Source: Cladopsammia gracilis
Lineage: Eukaryota; Cnidaria; Anthozoa; Scleractinia; Dendrophylliidae
Direction: 5' to 3'
Assembly: GCA_022457155.1 (NCBI GenBank)
Contig: JAJGOT010000287.1
Span: 579,501-643,500 of the forward strand
DNA: 64,000 nt
The position numbers and the translations under genes are program-made. The notes beneath the pieces are model-generated. The model was not told where the DNA came from. It was given only the letters and a program-made list of their open reading frames with translations, and searched no databases. Position 1 is the first letter of the stretch. Each line of letters begins with the position of its first letter. Positions 1 through 11,869 of this stretch are shown one piece after another.

Positions 1-3000
1 TGATTAGGAAATCCGGATTTCGATTTTCGATTTTTTGGATTTTCATTGTTCATGGAAATCCATCGCGGAGAAGGATTTCGGTAATTGAAAATCCGTTTTT
101 GGATTTTGCGTTTTTTGGGAAATCCGAAATCCGGATTTCCCAATCGAACGCACCCTATAAATGCGTCTCTTTGCGGACCCAGCTATTGCCAAATCTGCTA
201 TACATGTACATGTAGGTATGACTCAGATGATTCTTTCCTTCTCTTCTAAATGCTGACAGCTCTTAACTTCAAGCCAGTGTTGCTCCACTTACTTTAAACA
301 AAGTAAAAAAAAAAAAACACGAAAGGCCATACCTCCGTAGATGTTCATTTTTCTGATTTTTGCATGTTTTTAACTTTACCTCTCTCTCCTATCTGTCACT
401 CATCTAATTTCTGGCAGCTTTCAGCCCACTGTTAGTTGTCCTCTGGAGGCTATAAAAATGCCACTCTGATATTATTTCACGCACATTTGTTATCACATCG
501 AGGAACTGATATCTATATTGGCATTTTTCATTTCCTTATTCATCATTCCATTGCACCTCTCAAGAGCTTACCACTTTATTAACTTGTAGATTCGCGAAAT
601 TACGAACAAGGACAACACCTACAAGCATGTGGGACACTTAGCATTTGTGAAGTATAAGTGAGTAAATTGAGACTTTGTAAAACGATTATATAGGCATATC
701 GATATTCCCTTGGTTATGAGAAAATGTTTTTACTGAACAGGAGATACGTGCTTAGGGTGCGTTTTTTAAAATCCTGCCCAATTGAAGAACTATAGTAAAC
801 TTCATTGTTCTGCGGCATTGGCTCTTTCCCACATAGTAAATCTTTGATTTCAAGAATAGAGGAGGGGCTTATGGTTCATAATTATATTTCATTATAAAAA
901 TACAGAAAATCCATTTGCGTCACATAAATTTTAGGAAATGTTCATGCTTAACCAATCAGAATAGCAGAAGACAATAGCTACTAATTTTGCTTCTTTGATG
1001 AAGTTCCCCAAATACAATATCTTTTAAAAATTGCATGTTGTGCGATTGGGACTAAAAATGCTTGAAACCTTAAAAAAATTAGACTTAATGCCAATGAGAT
1101 CACTAGTTGTAACAATGAAAAAAGTCGACATTCCATCGTGCATTGCCGTTCAGCGCTATCCTTCTTATGCGGATCATTACTTAATATCGTTGATAATTAA
1201 CGTCATTAAAATCTGAGTTAGAGGTCAGCCTCATTTTCATTCATCTCTGAACCACTCGCTTGCCTACCAGTTTACACGTGGGCGCTGGTGTCATTCAAAT
1301 AACGACTTACTTGCTGAACTGTTGGTTGCTTATTCTGTTGGAGAAGGTTCCAAATAGAATGGAAAAAGGCTAGATGTTGTAAAACAGTACTGAACAAAAA
1401 TATTAAAGTCACCATTTGTTGTACTAAGAATCCTGAATAATTACTATCCATATTAGTATTCTTTATATAAAGACCACGTGTAAATTTTATATAAAGATCA
1501 CGATGGTCATTTTAAAATCATTCTCATTAAAAATTCAGCGATAATTGTATTGTTTGCACATTCCACCCCACTTTCCCCCGGCACTGAAATCAAATCCCTC
1601 TCCGGGCTTTTCAGAATGACCGCATGTATTAGCTAGCCTGCGCGCAGACCTACCGATTTCCTTGCTCCCGCGATTTCCGCGGGGAGTAAGGAAATGTTTA
1701 TATCAAAGACGTCTTTGATCTGCTCATGTGCTTATGAATTATTGAGTTGCTAAAGTTTTCCATTAAAGCTCTCCAATCACGAAACATAGTATTTCGCGTC
1801 AATAATGTCCTTTTTCGGCGGTCGAGTATTCTCAATCTATATTTGTCCCCGACAACTATAACTCGTTCTTTATGCTTCGCGTATTCATTAGTTGAAAATG
1901 AAATCTGTTCTTGTGTTTACATTTTCACAGATCTTCATATGAAGAACCAAGTTGCGGTGAAGGCTTCGAAGAAATTGTGAAAGTGAACTTTGTACCAAAG
2001 TTCAAGGACGAGAGGATCAAGGAATTATACATGCAGTTCCTCTATTGACTGGTCATCAAGCGGAAGTGTTTGAGATGGACAGCAGGCTTTGCGGCATTTA
2101 AGCCAACATTAGACTTGTCTAACTGTAAAACAGTATGTAATCTCTTTAAAGATAACCTTTCTTCATATCCTCTCGCGTTCCTTGTTCAGAGTTTTTTGTT
2201 TTGATGGGAGCGCCTTGACTTGTGTTTGGCCGATGTGTGTTATTTATTAAAAAGGTGCCGAGTGTCGTAACCACCAGCCAGGTGCCTTTTGTTTTAAACG
2301 CCCTTTCGAGACCTTCGGCTCGCTTCAGAGTTTCTTACTGGCTGTCAATGTTTTAGGCTTTGGGATATCTGTCCTTAGTGACCAAACGAGATCCCTAGAT
2401 AGCCGGTCGGTTATTATCCATGTTTGCAGTCCTTTGTTTTCAGATTTTGTTTTAATAAAATATGTTATGCATTCAGTTTGTTACTTGAGAGTTTGTCGTT
2501 TTGGGTGTTAGTTTTATTGCCTGTTTCTCCATCTCTCGATTGGGAACTGCAAGCCGCACGGGCATATCTCCTTTCTGATCTAAGCAAACTTATGGTATAT
2601 GTTTAGCTGCCTGAGGTAGCTCAATTGAGAAAGATTTTCCGCACATAGAATTGTATGAGATTGTTTCAGTCTGCACGGAAAAAACTGTGTGTGCTTTCGG
2701 CCAGGACACATGGTTTGGTATCACAAATGATTGGCTAATGCTGCCACCTTGGTTACCCTGTTATACTAGACGCTGATTTGGGGAGGGGGGGGGGGGGCAT
2801 GTTTCGGACGTAACGACCCATTTGATCAACAGTGTCTTTGCCGCGACAGACGTGATGTTGAGCGGGACCCCCCATAGAATCCTTCATGTTGTTCAGACCT
2901 CCGTTATGTTGGATCTTCGCTGTTTCTTAAGTACTGTTTTTGACTGTATTATTTTTGGCAGCAAAAGGCACTAATGTTCGTTAGGAGCCCTACACTTATT

Positions 3001-3254
3001 CCTACATAGATTATAACAAGTCTCCAGGTTTCGCTAGTGGTATCTTTGTCGGGTTTGTTTTGGTGGGACAGCGTCATGTCCAAACTCTCCTTTTTTGTCT
3101 CTGTAAAATGCGAAGTTTTCTGACTCTGAGTTACAGCAAAAAATATAACTTGTACCCTTATACTGAAATAGTTACCGCAGGGTTTCATATTTATTAACTG
3201 TTCATGTAGATTCATGGATTTCTCTCCCGTCTTAGATTTACCAGAAGCAAATAG
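1..3254. other. Intergenic, no gene recognised
   Basis: AT-rich sequence with only short unconvincing ORFs. The first 150 bases are an imperfect repeat of an AAATCCGGATTT-like word. There is a G run near 2778-2797. No splice-supported exon or known domain was seen. Confidence 0.5.
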
Positions 3255-3410
3255 CAACCTGGTTCCCAGGGTCTCTCTTCTTCCCGCCCCCTTGGAGAGA
3301 AAGGGCGAGAGACCCTGGGTGGGTCTGGTCACGTGTTTCCCAAAATCTGGGAGATTACAAATAAACGATTCGAGGGAGGGGCTCATAAGTGTGACCTGGG
3401 AACGAGGTTG
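3255..3410. mobile_element. Short foldback (MITE-like) element
   Basis: Inverted ends CAACCTGGTTCCCAGG at 3255 and CCTGGGAACGAGGTTG ending at 3410, about 156 bp, with an internal GGGTCTCTC / GAGAGACCC pair. It has no coding capacity and no clear target duplication, so the family is not assigned. Confidence 0.6.
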
Positions 3411-3873
3411 AAGCAAGTAGATGACAGATCGATAACATCTCTCAAAAGAGATTTTGATTTCCTTATTGCCCGTTTTCACTGCACATGAGCACTCTTATGG
3501 TACCGCTTATGCTCATGCTTAATATGTCGCTAGTGCAAGAAAACTAGGTTTAATTAACACGTATGATGAAAGAATTTATGACCGAAAGTGTAAAACGGCT
3601 GAACACTTTTATTTCTTGAAGTAGTATAGGGCCAGCAAAGATAAGCCCCGTTACCGCCTAGGTGCCTAGGTGCCTAGGTGATGACGTAGTTTGGTATAGG
3701 TAACTTATTAATATGTATTATCAACTGCCTAGTCAACTACCTATTCCTTTTGTTATTCTGAAACAATAGAAACAATAGACCGGCCCAAACTTGCCCGCTC
3801 TATTCCAACTCACTTCAAAACAAAACACAACTGACACAGTTAACTTTACAGACATATAGAGCAAAACAACATA

Positions 3874-3928
3874 CCTTGACCAGGACTCGAACCTAGGTTA
3901 CTGCGGCCACAACGCTAGACCATCAAAG
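3874..3928 (-). pseudogene. tRNA-His(GTG)-derived sequence, left arm
   Basis: Read on the minus strand this has a recognisable anticodon arm with TTGTGGC and a complete T-arm with loop TTCGAGT between CTAGG and CCTGG. Both match animal tRNA-His in pattern. The D-arm and part of the acceptor stem are missing, so it cannot be a working tRNA. Because it includes the box B region it could be a relic of a tRNA-derived SINE caught in the foldback arm. Confidence 0.6.
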
Positions 3929-4329
3929 CTGTGGATATTATACCCGAATAAAACTAATTAGAGGTTTCCGCGGAAACATTTAACTTTAGAAGCAATAAAA
4001 AACCGCTTCTTATTCGTATTTACCGCCGTTTTAGCCGCTTAATTGCTAGATTTTCAGTTTGCCAACCATCACCTTCAAGTTTTTATAACTTTACCGGTAG
4101 CTTCAATGTTCAAACTTTTAATTATGCGAACTTTCACTGAACTAAATTTGCATGAAAAATTAGCACCTCGGAAAAATAAACAAAGCAACCAATTACATGC
4201 GTTACTAAAACAATAAACCCACACTCTGTTTAAGTAAAAATATATTTAATAATAACAAAACGCATTAAGGTTTCACCAAATCATTATGTCAACAAAAGCT
4301 GTTTTATTTAGAACAACTGAAATCCATAT

Positions 4330-4880
4330 ACTACAACCACCACCACCACCACAATTCTCCTCCACCACCACCACCACAATTTTATTGTTTTCACCACCAC
4401 CACCACCACCGCCACCACAATTCTCCTCCACCACCACCACCGCAATTTTATTGTTTTCACCACCACCACCACCACCACCACCACCACAATTCTCCTCCAC
4501 CACCTCCACCACAATTTTATTGTTTTCACCACCACCACCACCACAATTTTATTGTTTTCACCACCACCACCACCACCACCACCACCACAATTTTATTGTT
4601 TTCACCACCACCACCACAATTCTCCTCCACCACCACCACCACCACCACAATTCTATTGTTTTCACCACCTCCGCCACAAATTGTGGTGGTGAAAACAATA
4701 AAATTGTGGTGGTGGTGGTGGTGGTGGAGGAGAATTGTGGTGGTGGTGGTGAAAACAATAGAATTGTGGTGGTGGTAGTGGTGGTGAAAACAATAAAATT
4801 GTGGTGGAGGTGGTGGAGGAGAATTGTGGTGGTGGTGGTGGTGGTGGTGGTGAAAACAATAAAATTGCGGTGGTGGTGGT
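4330..4880. repeat. Palindromic CAC/GTG minisatellite at foldback centre
   Basis: (CAC)n runs are broken at regular steps by two words, CAATTTTATTGTTTTCACC and CAATTCTCCTCC. The strand switches near 4680 to GTG runs with the complementary words. Long open frames of Pro, His, Thr or Val here are products of the triplet repeat, not genes. The same composite repeat recurs in the foldback at 14013-17608. Confidence 0.85.
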
Positions 4881-4925
4881 GAAACCTTAATGCGTTTTGT
4901 TATTATTAAATATATTTTTACTTAA

Positions 4926-5592
4926 GGTGATTCCCTAGAAATAAAAGTTGTCATAAGATTTTCTTTAAACTTTCCTTGATTGTTTCCCACAATATAGTGG
5001 TCCGAAATCTGCAATAAAAAATATAGGTCACCGAGCTCGTTTAGGAGATACAATTGTCTCAAGTTAACCTTTAAATCCTTGCAACTGCACTTATCAAGCG
5101 CACGTTTATTCCATCAGCTCACACTACGTTTCGCAGGGACAGGAAGCACAGCTTTAAAGTAATTCTTGAAATAACAAAATAGATGTAATGTATTGACCAA
5201 ATGGAACAATTTGATGTTTGTTTTATGGCGCAGGCACACATCCTGAAAAGGTATTAACTAAAAATATTCGTCGGGTGCGTGATCTCGAGGATATAATTTT
5301 GTGTCCACGTAGCGATGGCTAAGTATGCTTTCTTCGCGATAACTTTTTTTTCTGACATAATTTTTTTTTTAAAGTTTAACAGCACAAAGAGGAGGACAAA
5401 AAGAATGAAATTATGCAAAAAAAAGATAGGTCACCGAGCTCGTTTAGAAGAAAACAACCGATTTTTTACTAAGAGAACTGAATCCTCAAAGGAAAACCTA
5501 TTACTTCGGAGTGCGCGCGCGCTTGTGCACGCGCAAATGACGCAAGATATTATGCGCAGTAGTGATGCGCAGTGCAATACTAGGGAATCACC
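4926..5592. mobile_element. TTAA-flanked MITE inside foldback arm
   Basis: Inverted ends GGTGATTCCCTAG / CTAGGGAATCACC, 667 bp, with TTAA at both borders (4922-4925, 5593-5596). The opposite arm near 4240 shows the uninterrupted site with one TTAA, so this is a clean later insertion. TTAA duplication is the piggyBac signature, but no transposase is present and the ends are not proof of family. Confidence 0.8.
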
Positions 5593-5897
5593 TTAAACAG
5601 AGTGTGGGTTTATTGTTTTAGTAACGCATGTAATTGGTTGCTTTGTTTATTTTTCCGAGGTGCTAATTTTTCATGCAAATTTAGTTCAGTGAAAGTTCGC
5701 ATAATTAAAAGTTTGAACATTGAAGCTACCGGTAAAGTTATAAAAACTTGAAGGTGATGGTTGGCAAACTGAAAATCTAGCAATGAAGCGGCTAAAACGG
5801 CGGTAAATACGAATAAGAAGCGGTTTTTTATTGCTTCTAAAGTTAAATGTTTCCGCGGAAACCTCTAATTAGTTTTATTCGGGTATAATATCCACAG

Positions 5898-5952
5898 CTT
5901 TGATGGTCTAGCGTTGTGGCCGCAGTAACCTAGGTTCGAGTCCTGGTCAAGG
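5898..5952 (+). pseudogene. tRNA-His(GTG)-derived sequence, right arm
   Basis: Mirror copy of 3874-3928, with the same anticodon arm and T-arm and the same missing D-arm. Its identity with the left-arm copy shows it was part of the arm before the palindrome formed. Confidence 0.6.
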
Positions 5953-6212
5953 TATGTTGTTTTGCTCTATATGTCTGTAAAGTTAACTGTGTCAGTTGTG
6001 TTTTGTTTTGAAGTGAGTTGGAATAGAGCGGGCAAGTTTGGGCCGGTCTATTGTTTCTATTGTTTCAGAATAACAAAAGGAATAGGTAGTTGACTAGGCA
6101 GTTGATAACACATATTAATAAGTTACCTATACCAAACTACGTCATCACCTAGGCACCTAGGCACCTAGGCCGTAACGGGGCTTATCTTTGCTGGCCCTAT
6201 ACTACTTCTTGA

Positions 6213-6912
6213 CCTAACTTTGTTTCATGGCCAGCGAGAAATACAATTACATCATTTTTCAGTGGGTTATATTTTGCGAACCCTAAACGATACGCGTGAG
6301 ATTTAGAGAGTAGTACCTGCGAAGGTTAGCGTAAGTCATTAAAAGGAATCGAAAAATAGCTTCTTACAGATATGAGGACAGTATGTAGAAATTGATATTT
6401 CCCTTGTAACTTTAGTTACCATTGTTATCTAGAATCTTCCTTTGTTGTGCAAAATTTAGATGTAGTTTTATGGGGCTGAAATTTATTATGTATTTATGTG
6501 ATTCACTGCGTGCATGACAGTGGTCACTAACATCACCTATTCAAGCAATGGCGTGACAAATCGAAATAAAGTCTTATCAATGCCGTCTGTGGAAATGTTT
6601 TAATTCATACGGATATATAAGTAAATCAATTTTTATCGTGAGGCTCTGACGCCTTATCGTGGGCACTCGACAAACTTTTTTAACAAGTTCAGCGATCAGA
6701 GAGCGCGAGTTTAATTGACAGGCACGCCTCCTCACAGAAGCAGAAACAAGGAGCAAAGGACCGCGAACGAAAATGCTGCTGGAATACGTAGGATCTATAG
6801 AAGATCTGATCAGCCAAAAACAGTAATTTAACGCGACAACGACATGATAGAGCCCAAACTGAAAGCCAAAATGCAACCGTGGGCAGCTGTTAACAGCTCG
6901 AAAATAACTGAT
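6213..6912. other. Intergenic, no gene recognised
   Basis: AT-rich sequence between two inverted-repeat elements. The minus-strand ORF here has no recognisable domain and overlaps the next MITE. Confidence 0.4.
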
Positions 6913-7202
6913 GATAGAGCAGTTTTCAATTGAGTGTGGTAAAACCAAAACCAAAGTAATTACTCTGACCAATCACGGCAGTCGTAAACAATCCAATGAA
7001 CCAACCAGAGCTCGAAGCAATTACATGTCGGCGGCGCCAAGCGCGGAAAAACGCGTACGAGCAAGTCACGATTGGTTTTGGTTTTACTTCTGATTTGTCG
7101 AGAAAGTCGCGCGAGATTTTTAAGCCAATCACAAAGCGTAGCAATGAAAAACCAAAGCAATTGTGTGATTACTTTTCACACTCAATTGAAAACTGCTCTA
7201 TC
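6913..7202. mobile_element. MITE with GATAGAGCAGTTTTCAATTG ends
   Basis: About 290 bp with inverted ends GATAGAGCAGTTTTCAATTG and CAATTGAAAACTGCTCTATC. The next about 25 bp inward are also partly complementary. Short ORFs inside it are spurious. The target duplication is ambiguous because the flanks extend the palindrome (ATGATAG / CTATCAT). Confidence 0.75.
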
Positions 7203-8345
7203 ATTGAAACTTGTAAATTAGTTTGTTGCTCACCGTAAGGCGCGTCGCACTGTATGTGCATTAGGGTAGGAAAGGCCAAGAGCTCTTGGCGTCTTTTAGA
7301 TTCTTTTCATAGAAGTCTTGGGTCTACGTGGCTGGACAGAAAGTTTTAGTAACAAGTCTAGGTATCATTCTAGTTAGAAGTGAAGAATACAGACACAATT
7401 CTGAATGTTTTTTTGGAAAAAAAATAAATCGGTTAATTCATGATGTTGGACTAATCATCATCTATTCAGGCAAGTTGAAAGTCTATTAAATCGATATTAA
7501 ATCCCATCTATAGAAATGTCAATCGCCTGATTTCTTTGTTTGATTGTTTTAAGGTCGTGGGTGATACCTTGTCACGAATAAATTCATAAGGCAAAATTTG
7601 GCTAGCGGTCTTATTTTAAATATCTTGGATGTTTGGGTTCTGATTCCGTTAAAAATTTGCAGAAACATTTAATAGGAATTGAGGGACGCCGACCAGGATT
7701 TTTTTATCAGTCGACGGATCGCGCTTCGAAATGCAATAGGCACTAAAGTGTAAAATTAGTAAAATGGATTTTGTGTCCAAGTTTAATCCTCGAAAAGAAC
7801 AGCACGCTTTTTGATTTTACAAATAAATGATCAGTTAAAACCTCTATTGTGTTATGATAAAAGCAGATTTAAAGTTTTGATTTAAAGTTTTATTGAAAGT
7901 TATAAGCCATAAAAGTTCATCTAACAACAACGCATTGGTTGCATTCTTAAGGTTTTAAACAAGCTTCAGTTCTGAGTTATAAATCATTTAAATCTTGTAG
8001 CCGTGTAAATAATTGTTACGTAAGTGTGTTGCTTTATTCCTTGACATCATGCGTGAAAGTCTATTTTGCGAGGCTAACGGCAGCTACGTTCATCGGATAA
8101 CAAACTAGCAAAGTAATTAACTCGTTTTGTTTGTAACTTTTGTTTTACTATATGTGTTTTATCTTTATTCATGAATGCACATGGTGTTTTGAAGCAAAAA
8201 ATAACACACGTACCTAAAATCCGACCGAACCAGTTTTATGAGTCTATTTCAGAAAGAGTTCTTTGTGAGCACAAAGTTGCACGCGCTCATGCAGGTTGTC
8301 AATCCGAAGATTTTACGATCATCCACAAACTTTTCGGTATGGTCA
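7203..8345. other. Intergenic, no gene recognised
   Basis: AT-rich; no domain, exon pattern or repeat array seen. An open frame begins at 8171 but only its part after about 8346 resembles anything, namely the transposon integrase gene. Confidence 0.4.
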
Positions 8346-8583
8346 CAGGAGCATGTGGCATACTTTGCGCCGCGAGGGTTATCAGGTGTCGAGGCAAGCA
8401 GTGGCGACATGCTTACAAGAAATGGATCCTGAGGGGTGCGAAAGAGCTCAAGAGAAGAGTTTACACTAATCCAGGGCCCAACTACTGTTGGCATATTGAT
8501 GGGTACGACAAACTTAAACCTCACGGCTTCGCGATCCATGGCTGTATTGACGGTTACAGCCGCAAGGTAATATGGTTAAGATT
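8346..8583 (+). pseudogene. Fragment of transposon DDE-integrase gene
   Basis: Matches the middle of the integrase gene at 12820-13063 almost base for base, including the frame around the first catalytic Asp (HIDGYDK). It lacks 14 bp of the basic stretch present in the other copies. It ends abruptly at AAGATT, where the terminal array of the next element starts with TACGGTGG. The rest of the gene is absent, so this is the stump of an older copy into which a later copy landed. Confidence 0.8.
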
Positions 8584-9236
8584 TACGGTGGCCCACAAGT
8601 GCACTCCGAATTCCAAACGATATTCCACATTCTAAAACTTCACTCCGAATTCCAAAACTTCACTCCGAATTCCAAAACCTCACTCCGAATTCTAAAACTT
8701 CACTCCGAATTCTAAAACTTTACTCCGAATTCCAAAACCTCACTCCGAATTCCAAAACCTCACTCCGAACTCCAAAACCTCACTCCAAATTCCAAAACCT
8801 CACTCCGAACTCCAAAACCTCACTCCGAATTCTAAAACTTCACTTCGAATTCTAAGGGCCTGTTTACATGAGGTAGGGTGACCCTAGGGTGTAGGGCCAA
8901 CTCTCTTTGTTTTCTTTTCCCTGGAGGTTTTCAAACAAAGAGAGTTGGCCCTACACCCTAGGGGCACCCTACCTCATGTAAACAGGGCCTAAAACTTCAC
9001 TCCGAATTCCAAAACTTCACTCCGAATTCTAAAACTTCACTCCGAATTCCAAAACTTCACTCCGAATTCTAAAACCTCACTCCGAATTCCAAAACCTCAC
9101 TCCGAATTCCAAAACCTCACTCCGAATTCTAAAACTTCACTCCGAATTCTAAACTTCACTCCCAATTGGAAAACCTCACTCCGAAAAAACTCACTCCGAA
9201 TTCGAAACTCATTTCCGGTTAAAGTCGCAAGGGACT
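8584..9236 (+). repeat. Terminal repeat array A of HECT/integrase transposon (left end)
   Basis: Starts TACGGTGGCCCACAAGTGCA, then about twenty head-to-tail 20 bp units of the type CACTCCGAATTCTAAAACTT with C/T variation. It ends with the leader TTTCCGGTTAAAGTCGC just upstream of the zinc-ribbon exon. Units are adjacent with no spacers. The array is split by a 134 bp MITE. The outer word and the leader recur at all five array copies in the window, so they are the element's terminal repeats and probably its transposase binding region. Confidence 0.92.
8856..8989. mobile_element. Harbinger-type MITE in array A
   Basis: 134 bp near-perfect palindrome with ends GGGCCTGTTTACATGAGG / CCTCATGTAAACAGGGCC, flanked by TAA on both sides (8853-8855, 8990-8992). 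A 3-bp TWA duplication and GGGCCTGTTTACATG-like ends are typical of PIF/Harbinger MITEs. The other arrays lack it, so it arrived after this copy inserted. Confidence 0.85.
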
Positions 9237-9295
9237 GAATGGAAATGCATAATGGGTACAGTTGACGTGTTCCCGCCGCCATCTTGTTCGGAAGC

Positions 9296-11869
9296 ATGTT
9301 TTGCTCAAACTGTGGAAGTAAGCTTAAAACTGAAGACACTGACAAGTTTTGCTCGAATTGTGGGCATAATATCGTCACAAATTGTGACAAAGGTATGTAG
9401 GTCTTATTTTTCAGTACTTTTGTGTCGGCAATTCATCAGATCAGCAAGGAGATTGAGTTTTGGATAACATCAGCTATTGAGTTTTGGCGGGCTTTATGCT
9501 GTAGTTGAAGCGGCTTCAAAATTGTTTGCTTAATTTGCTCAAGCTGTAGACATTTATGTGAACTTGACTTAGCTTTATTTTGTTTTTATTTGTTTTCAAC
9601 AATCAACAGCACAGTAGAATGTGAGACCACAAAACAGCTCTGGTCCCTCTACATCTGCCTCAGGTAAGGGACCGATCGTTTATTACGTCGTAGAGGGGGG
9701 AGGTGTTGTTATAGTGGGGTTACAATCTTAAAAATCTTGTGAAGGTGGGGGGGGGGTACATTTCAGGGAGCAACAGCAGAATAAATAAGTCAGATAAGTG
9801 GCAGGGTATTATGCAGGGCCTGTCAGTGTATAATATTTCCATTACACACAAAAAATATATTATAATGAATATAATATGGTGTATGATCATGGATATTATG
9901 CTAACCTGCATTACACAGCTCTGTTTAATCACTGTTTAGGGGCATTTTTAAATATATATAATAAATTATTACTACATTGGATAATAGGGGATATATAAAT
10001 AAATAAAAAATATAAATTCTCAATAAATTCTCATCCATGATCACGATTACCCGATTGCCTTCTGGTAGACAGACACACAGATTATTTTTTGTGCACCAAG
10101 ATGGTGGCAAACGAGCGAAAAGACGCTATACAGTGCGCAAACGGCAGTGCACAAAAGTTTTTTTACTCCAAGAGAAATTGAACTGATGATTTTTTGTGAA
10201 TTTCACTGCTTCTTTTGCAAGATGACATGTATAGTGTAGTTCCCATTCTATAAAAAGAATGTAGAGTGTTAAGTACGTTACCCTTGCCTGATTAGCAGCC
10301 ACATACAGAAACTATTGCTTTTAGTAAAAACAATTGACAGAATATTTAATTAGTTTTGGATTTTTCCCACAGTGGCACACTTCAGTCCTAACGAACCTGG
10401 TCCCTGTACAAGTGCACAAGGTACATTATTATCCAGAGAATATTTGGGTTAAATTGTCAGAGTCCTAGTGTGTTTCCAGAACATATCCACACCCCACACT
10501 CACCTCCACACCCTCTTCCAATAGGGTTTCATTCTTAGACCCCCCTTGATAAAAAAGTGTTTTCACAGTCATGCACAAGATTAACCCCATGTTATAAAGT
10601 CTCGATATGCAATCTTGTTTTTTTTTTTCAATTTCAAACACATAGTGCCCTTGAAGAAGAGCAAATGAGACAGCGAGTGTTTCTAGCATTTTTCTGTCAT
10701 TTTAACATGACAACAAAGAGCTGTGTTTGTAAAATTGACCATGCTTATTTGCCCAAGAAAGGTTAAAATTCACACTATCACTCCTTATCATTTATAAATA
10801 AGCAATGTGTGATGTTTTGAGCGTAGGAATGATGTGATTTAACAAATGCATAAAATGACAATTTTTTATTTCTTCTTTGCATTGACACAACACAGCATTG
10901 TGGACTTGTGTTTTAACTTTATTCTTGCAATTATCTGCACAAAAAAGGAAAAAATAACATGTTTCCAAAATGGTTGTCTATACCCATTTATATAACATCC
11001 ACACTAAAACTCTTTATGCCAGTGGGCTTTGAAGTTGCGTCTCGGGCCCCCCTTCCCCTACGAATTTCCGTAATCCCCTGTGAAATGTGTGCATAAATAT
11101 CTGCCTCACAGACCACTCAACATATTTTAATATAACCGTAATACTCAACCCCTAGTATTTATCACCTTGGATTACTGAACCATATATTATTAATAGATTC
11201 AAAGAATCATAAAAAACGTTTTTTCAGGTACAACACCATCAACAATGAAGTCATTTAGTGCATTCAGAAAATCCAAGGGGAAAGAATGGAAAGCCATGGT
11301 GTCCAAGAAACAAGGTGTCAAGGAAATGGAAGTCCGAATTATGATAGGCATGATGTACTTTTGTAAAAAGGAGATGCGCCTTAAATCAAAGAGAGGAAAG
11401 CGCATTGCTTTGTCGGTGTCAAATGAAGCACCCTACAATGTCATCCTGGAGAAGGCAGTGGCCAAGTTCAAGGCTTACCACAGTGATATTTTTGACACCA
11501 ATGAAGACTATGTGTTACTTCTAGAAAATGGGGAAGAAGCCCAGTTCATCCCAGGGTCATGCCCCAAAGAGTTCTTTTCATTACAACGGTATAAAGAGGA
11601 CCTGGGAAAGGATTATGTCAAGATCGTCCTATATTTGTGTCGTATGAACGACTTCATAATTAACACAGATGATTATGAAGAGGATGAAAAGGAGGAAATA
11701 GATCCTTTTCTTGAAAGCTCAACACCCAAAAAGAGAAAAACAGAACCAACCGTGGCATTTGAAGAGGTCATCACTACATATGAATCAGATGAAGCCTTGG
11801 CTATAAAATTACAAAAGAAGCTTGATGAGGAAAGTGATGAAGATCTTGCTGTTCCCACATTTGATTTTC
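9296..11869 (+). pseudogene. Zinc-ribbon/HECT ligase gene, 5' half (copy 1)
   Basis: Exon 1 (9296 to about 9392, donor GTATGT) begins with a zinc ribbon, cysteines 3/6 and 19/22. A short exon ends at 9663 (donor GTAAGG) and another at about 10374-10420. A large exon starts at 11228 after TTTTTTCAG. The last three join in one frame; the exon 1 to 2 phase was not resolved. The large exon encodes a globular N-terminal domain of unknown type, an acidic stretch, a PKKRK nuclear localisation motif and a Leu-rich EALAIKLQKKLDEES segment. The coding sequence stops dead at GATTTTC (11869), where terminal array B begins, so the HECT domain is missing here. Its continuation lies inverted at 35261-36477. 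Confidence 0.8.

Larger units (their letters stand above)
3620..6206. mobile_element. Giant foldback element, family AGTAGTATAGGGCC, copy 1
   Basis: The ends are AGTAGTATAGGGCCAGCAAA and its exact reverse complement, flanked by the 6-bp direct repeat TCTTGA (3614-3619 and 6207-6212). The two arms (3620 to about 4680, and about 4680 to 6206) are almost perfectly complementary and meet in a CAC/GTG minisatellite. Subterminal sequence of about 200 bp, containing GGTAACTTATTAAT and AACAATAGACCGGC words, is shared with the element at 14013-17608, so the two are one family. The AG...CT ends and 6-bp duplication match the rule known for Polintons. No transposase is present, so it must be mobilised in trans. 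The right arm is interrupted by a 667 bp TTAA-flanked insert. Confidence 0.88.

Noticed and set aside
3214..3479. Opposed ORFs at 2949-3479 and 3214-3411
   Set aside because: They overlap the 156 bp MITE and have no recognisable domain or exon support.
4273..4882. Several overlapping ORFs of 60-198 codons on both strands
   Set aside because: They are translations of CAC/GTG triplet repeats in different frames and have no splice or start context.
6911..7238. Cluster of five short ORFs
   Set aside because: All lie in or across a MITE with long inverted ends; none is supported by another copy.
8171..8635. 154-codon ORF read as one protein
   Set aside because: Only 8346-8583 matches the integrase gene; the start is unrelated and the end is repeat array.
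8612..9180. Regular 20 bp repeats that could be taken for a CRISPR array
   Set aside because: The units are adjacent with no unique spacers, lie at transposon ends and occur in an animal genome.
9252..9467. 71-codon ORF over the first exon, present in all three left halves
   Set aside because: It is a shadow frame; the zinc-ribbon frame starting at 9296 with a GTATGT donor is better supported.
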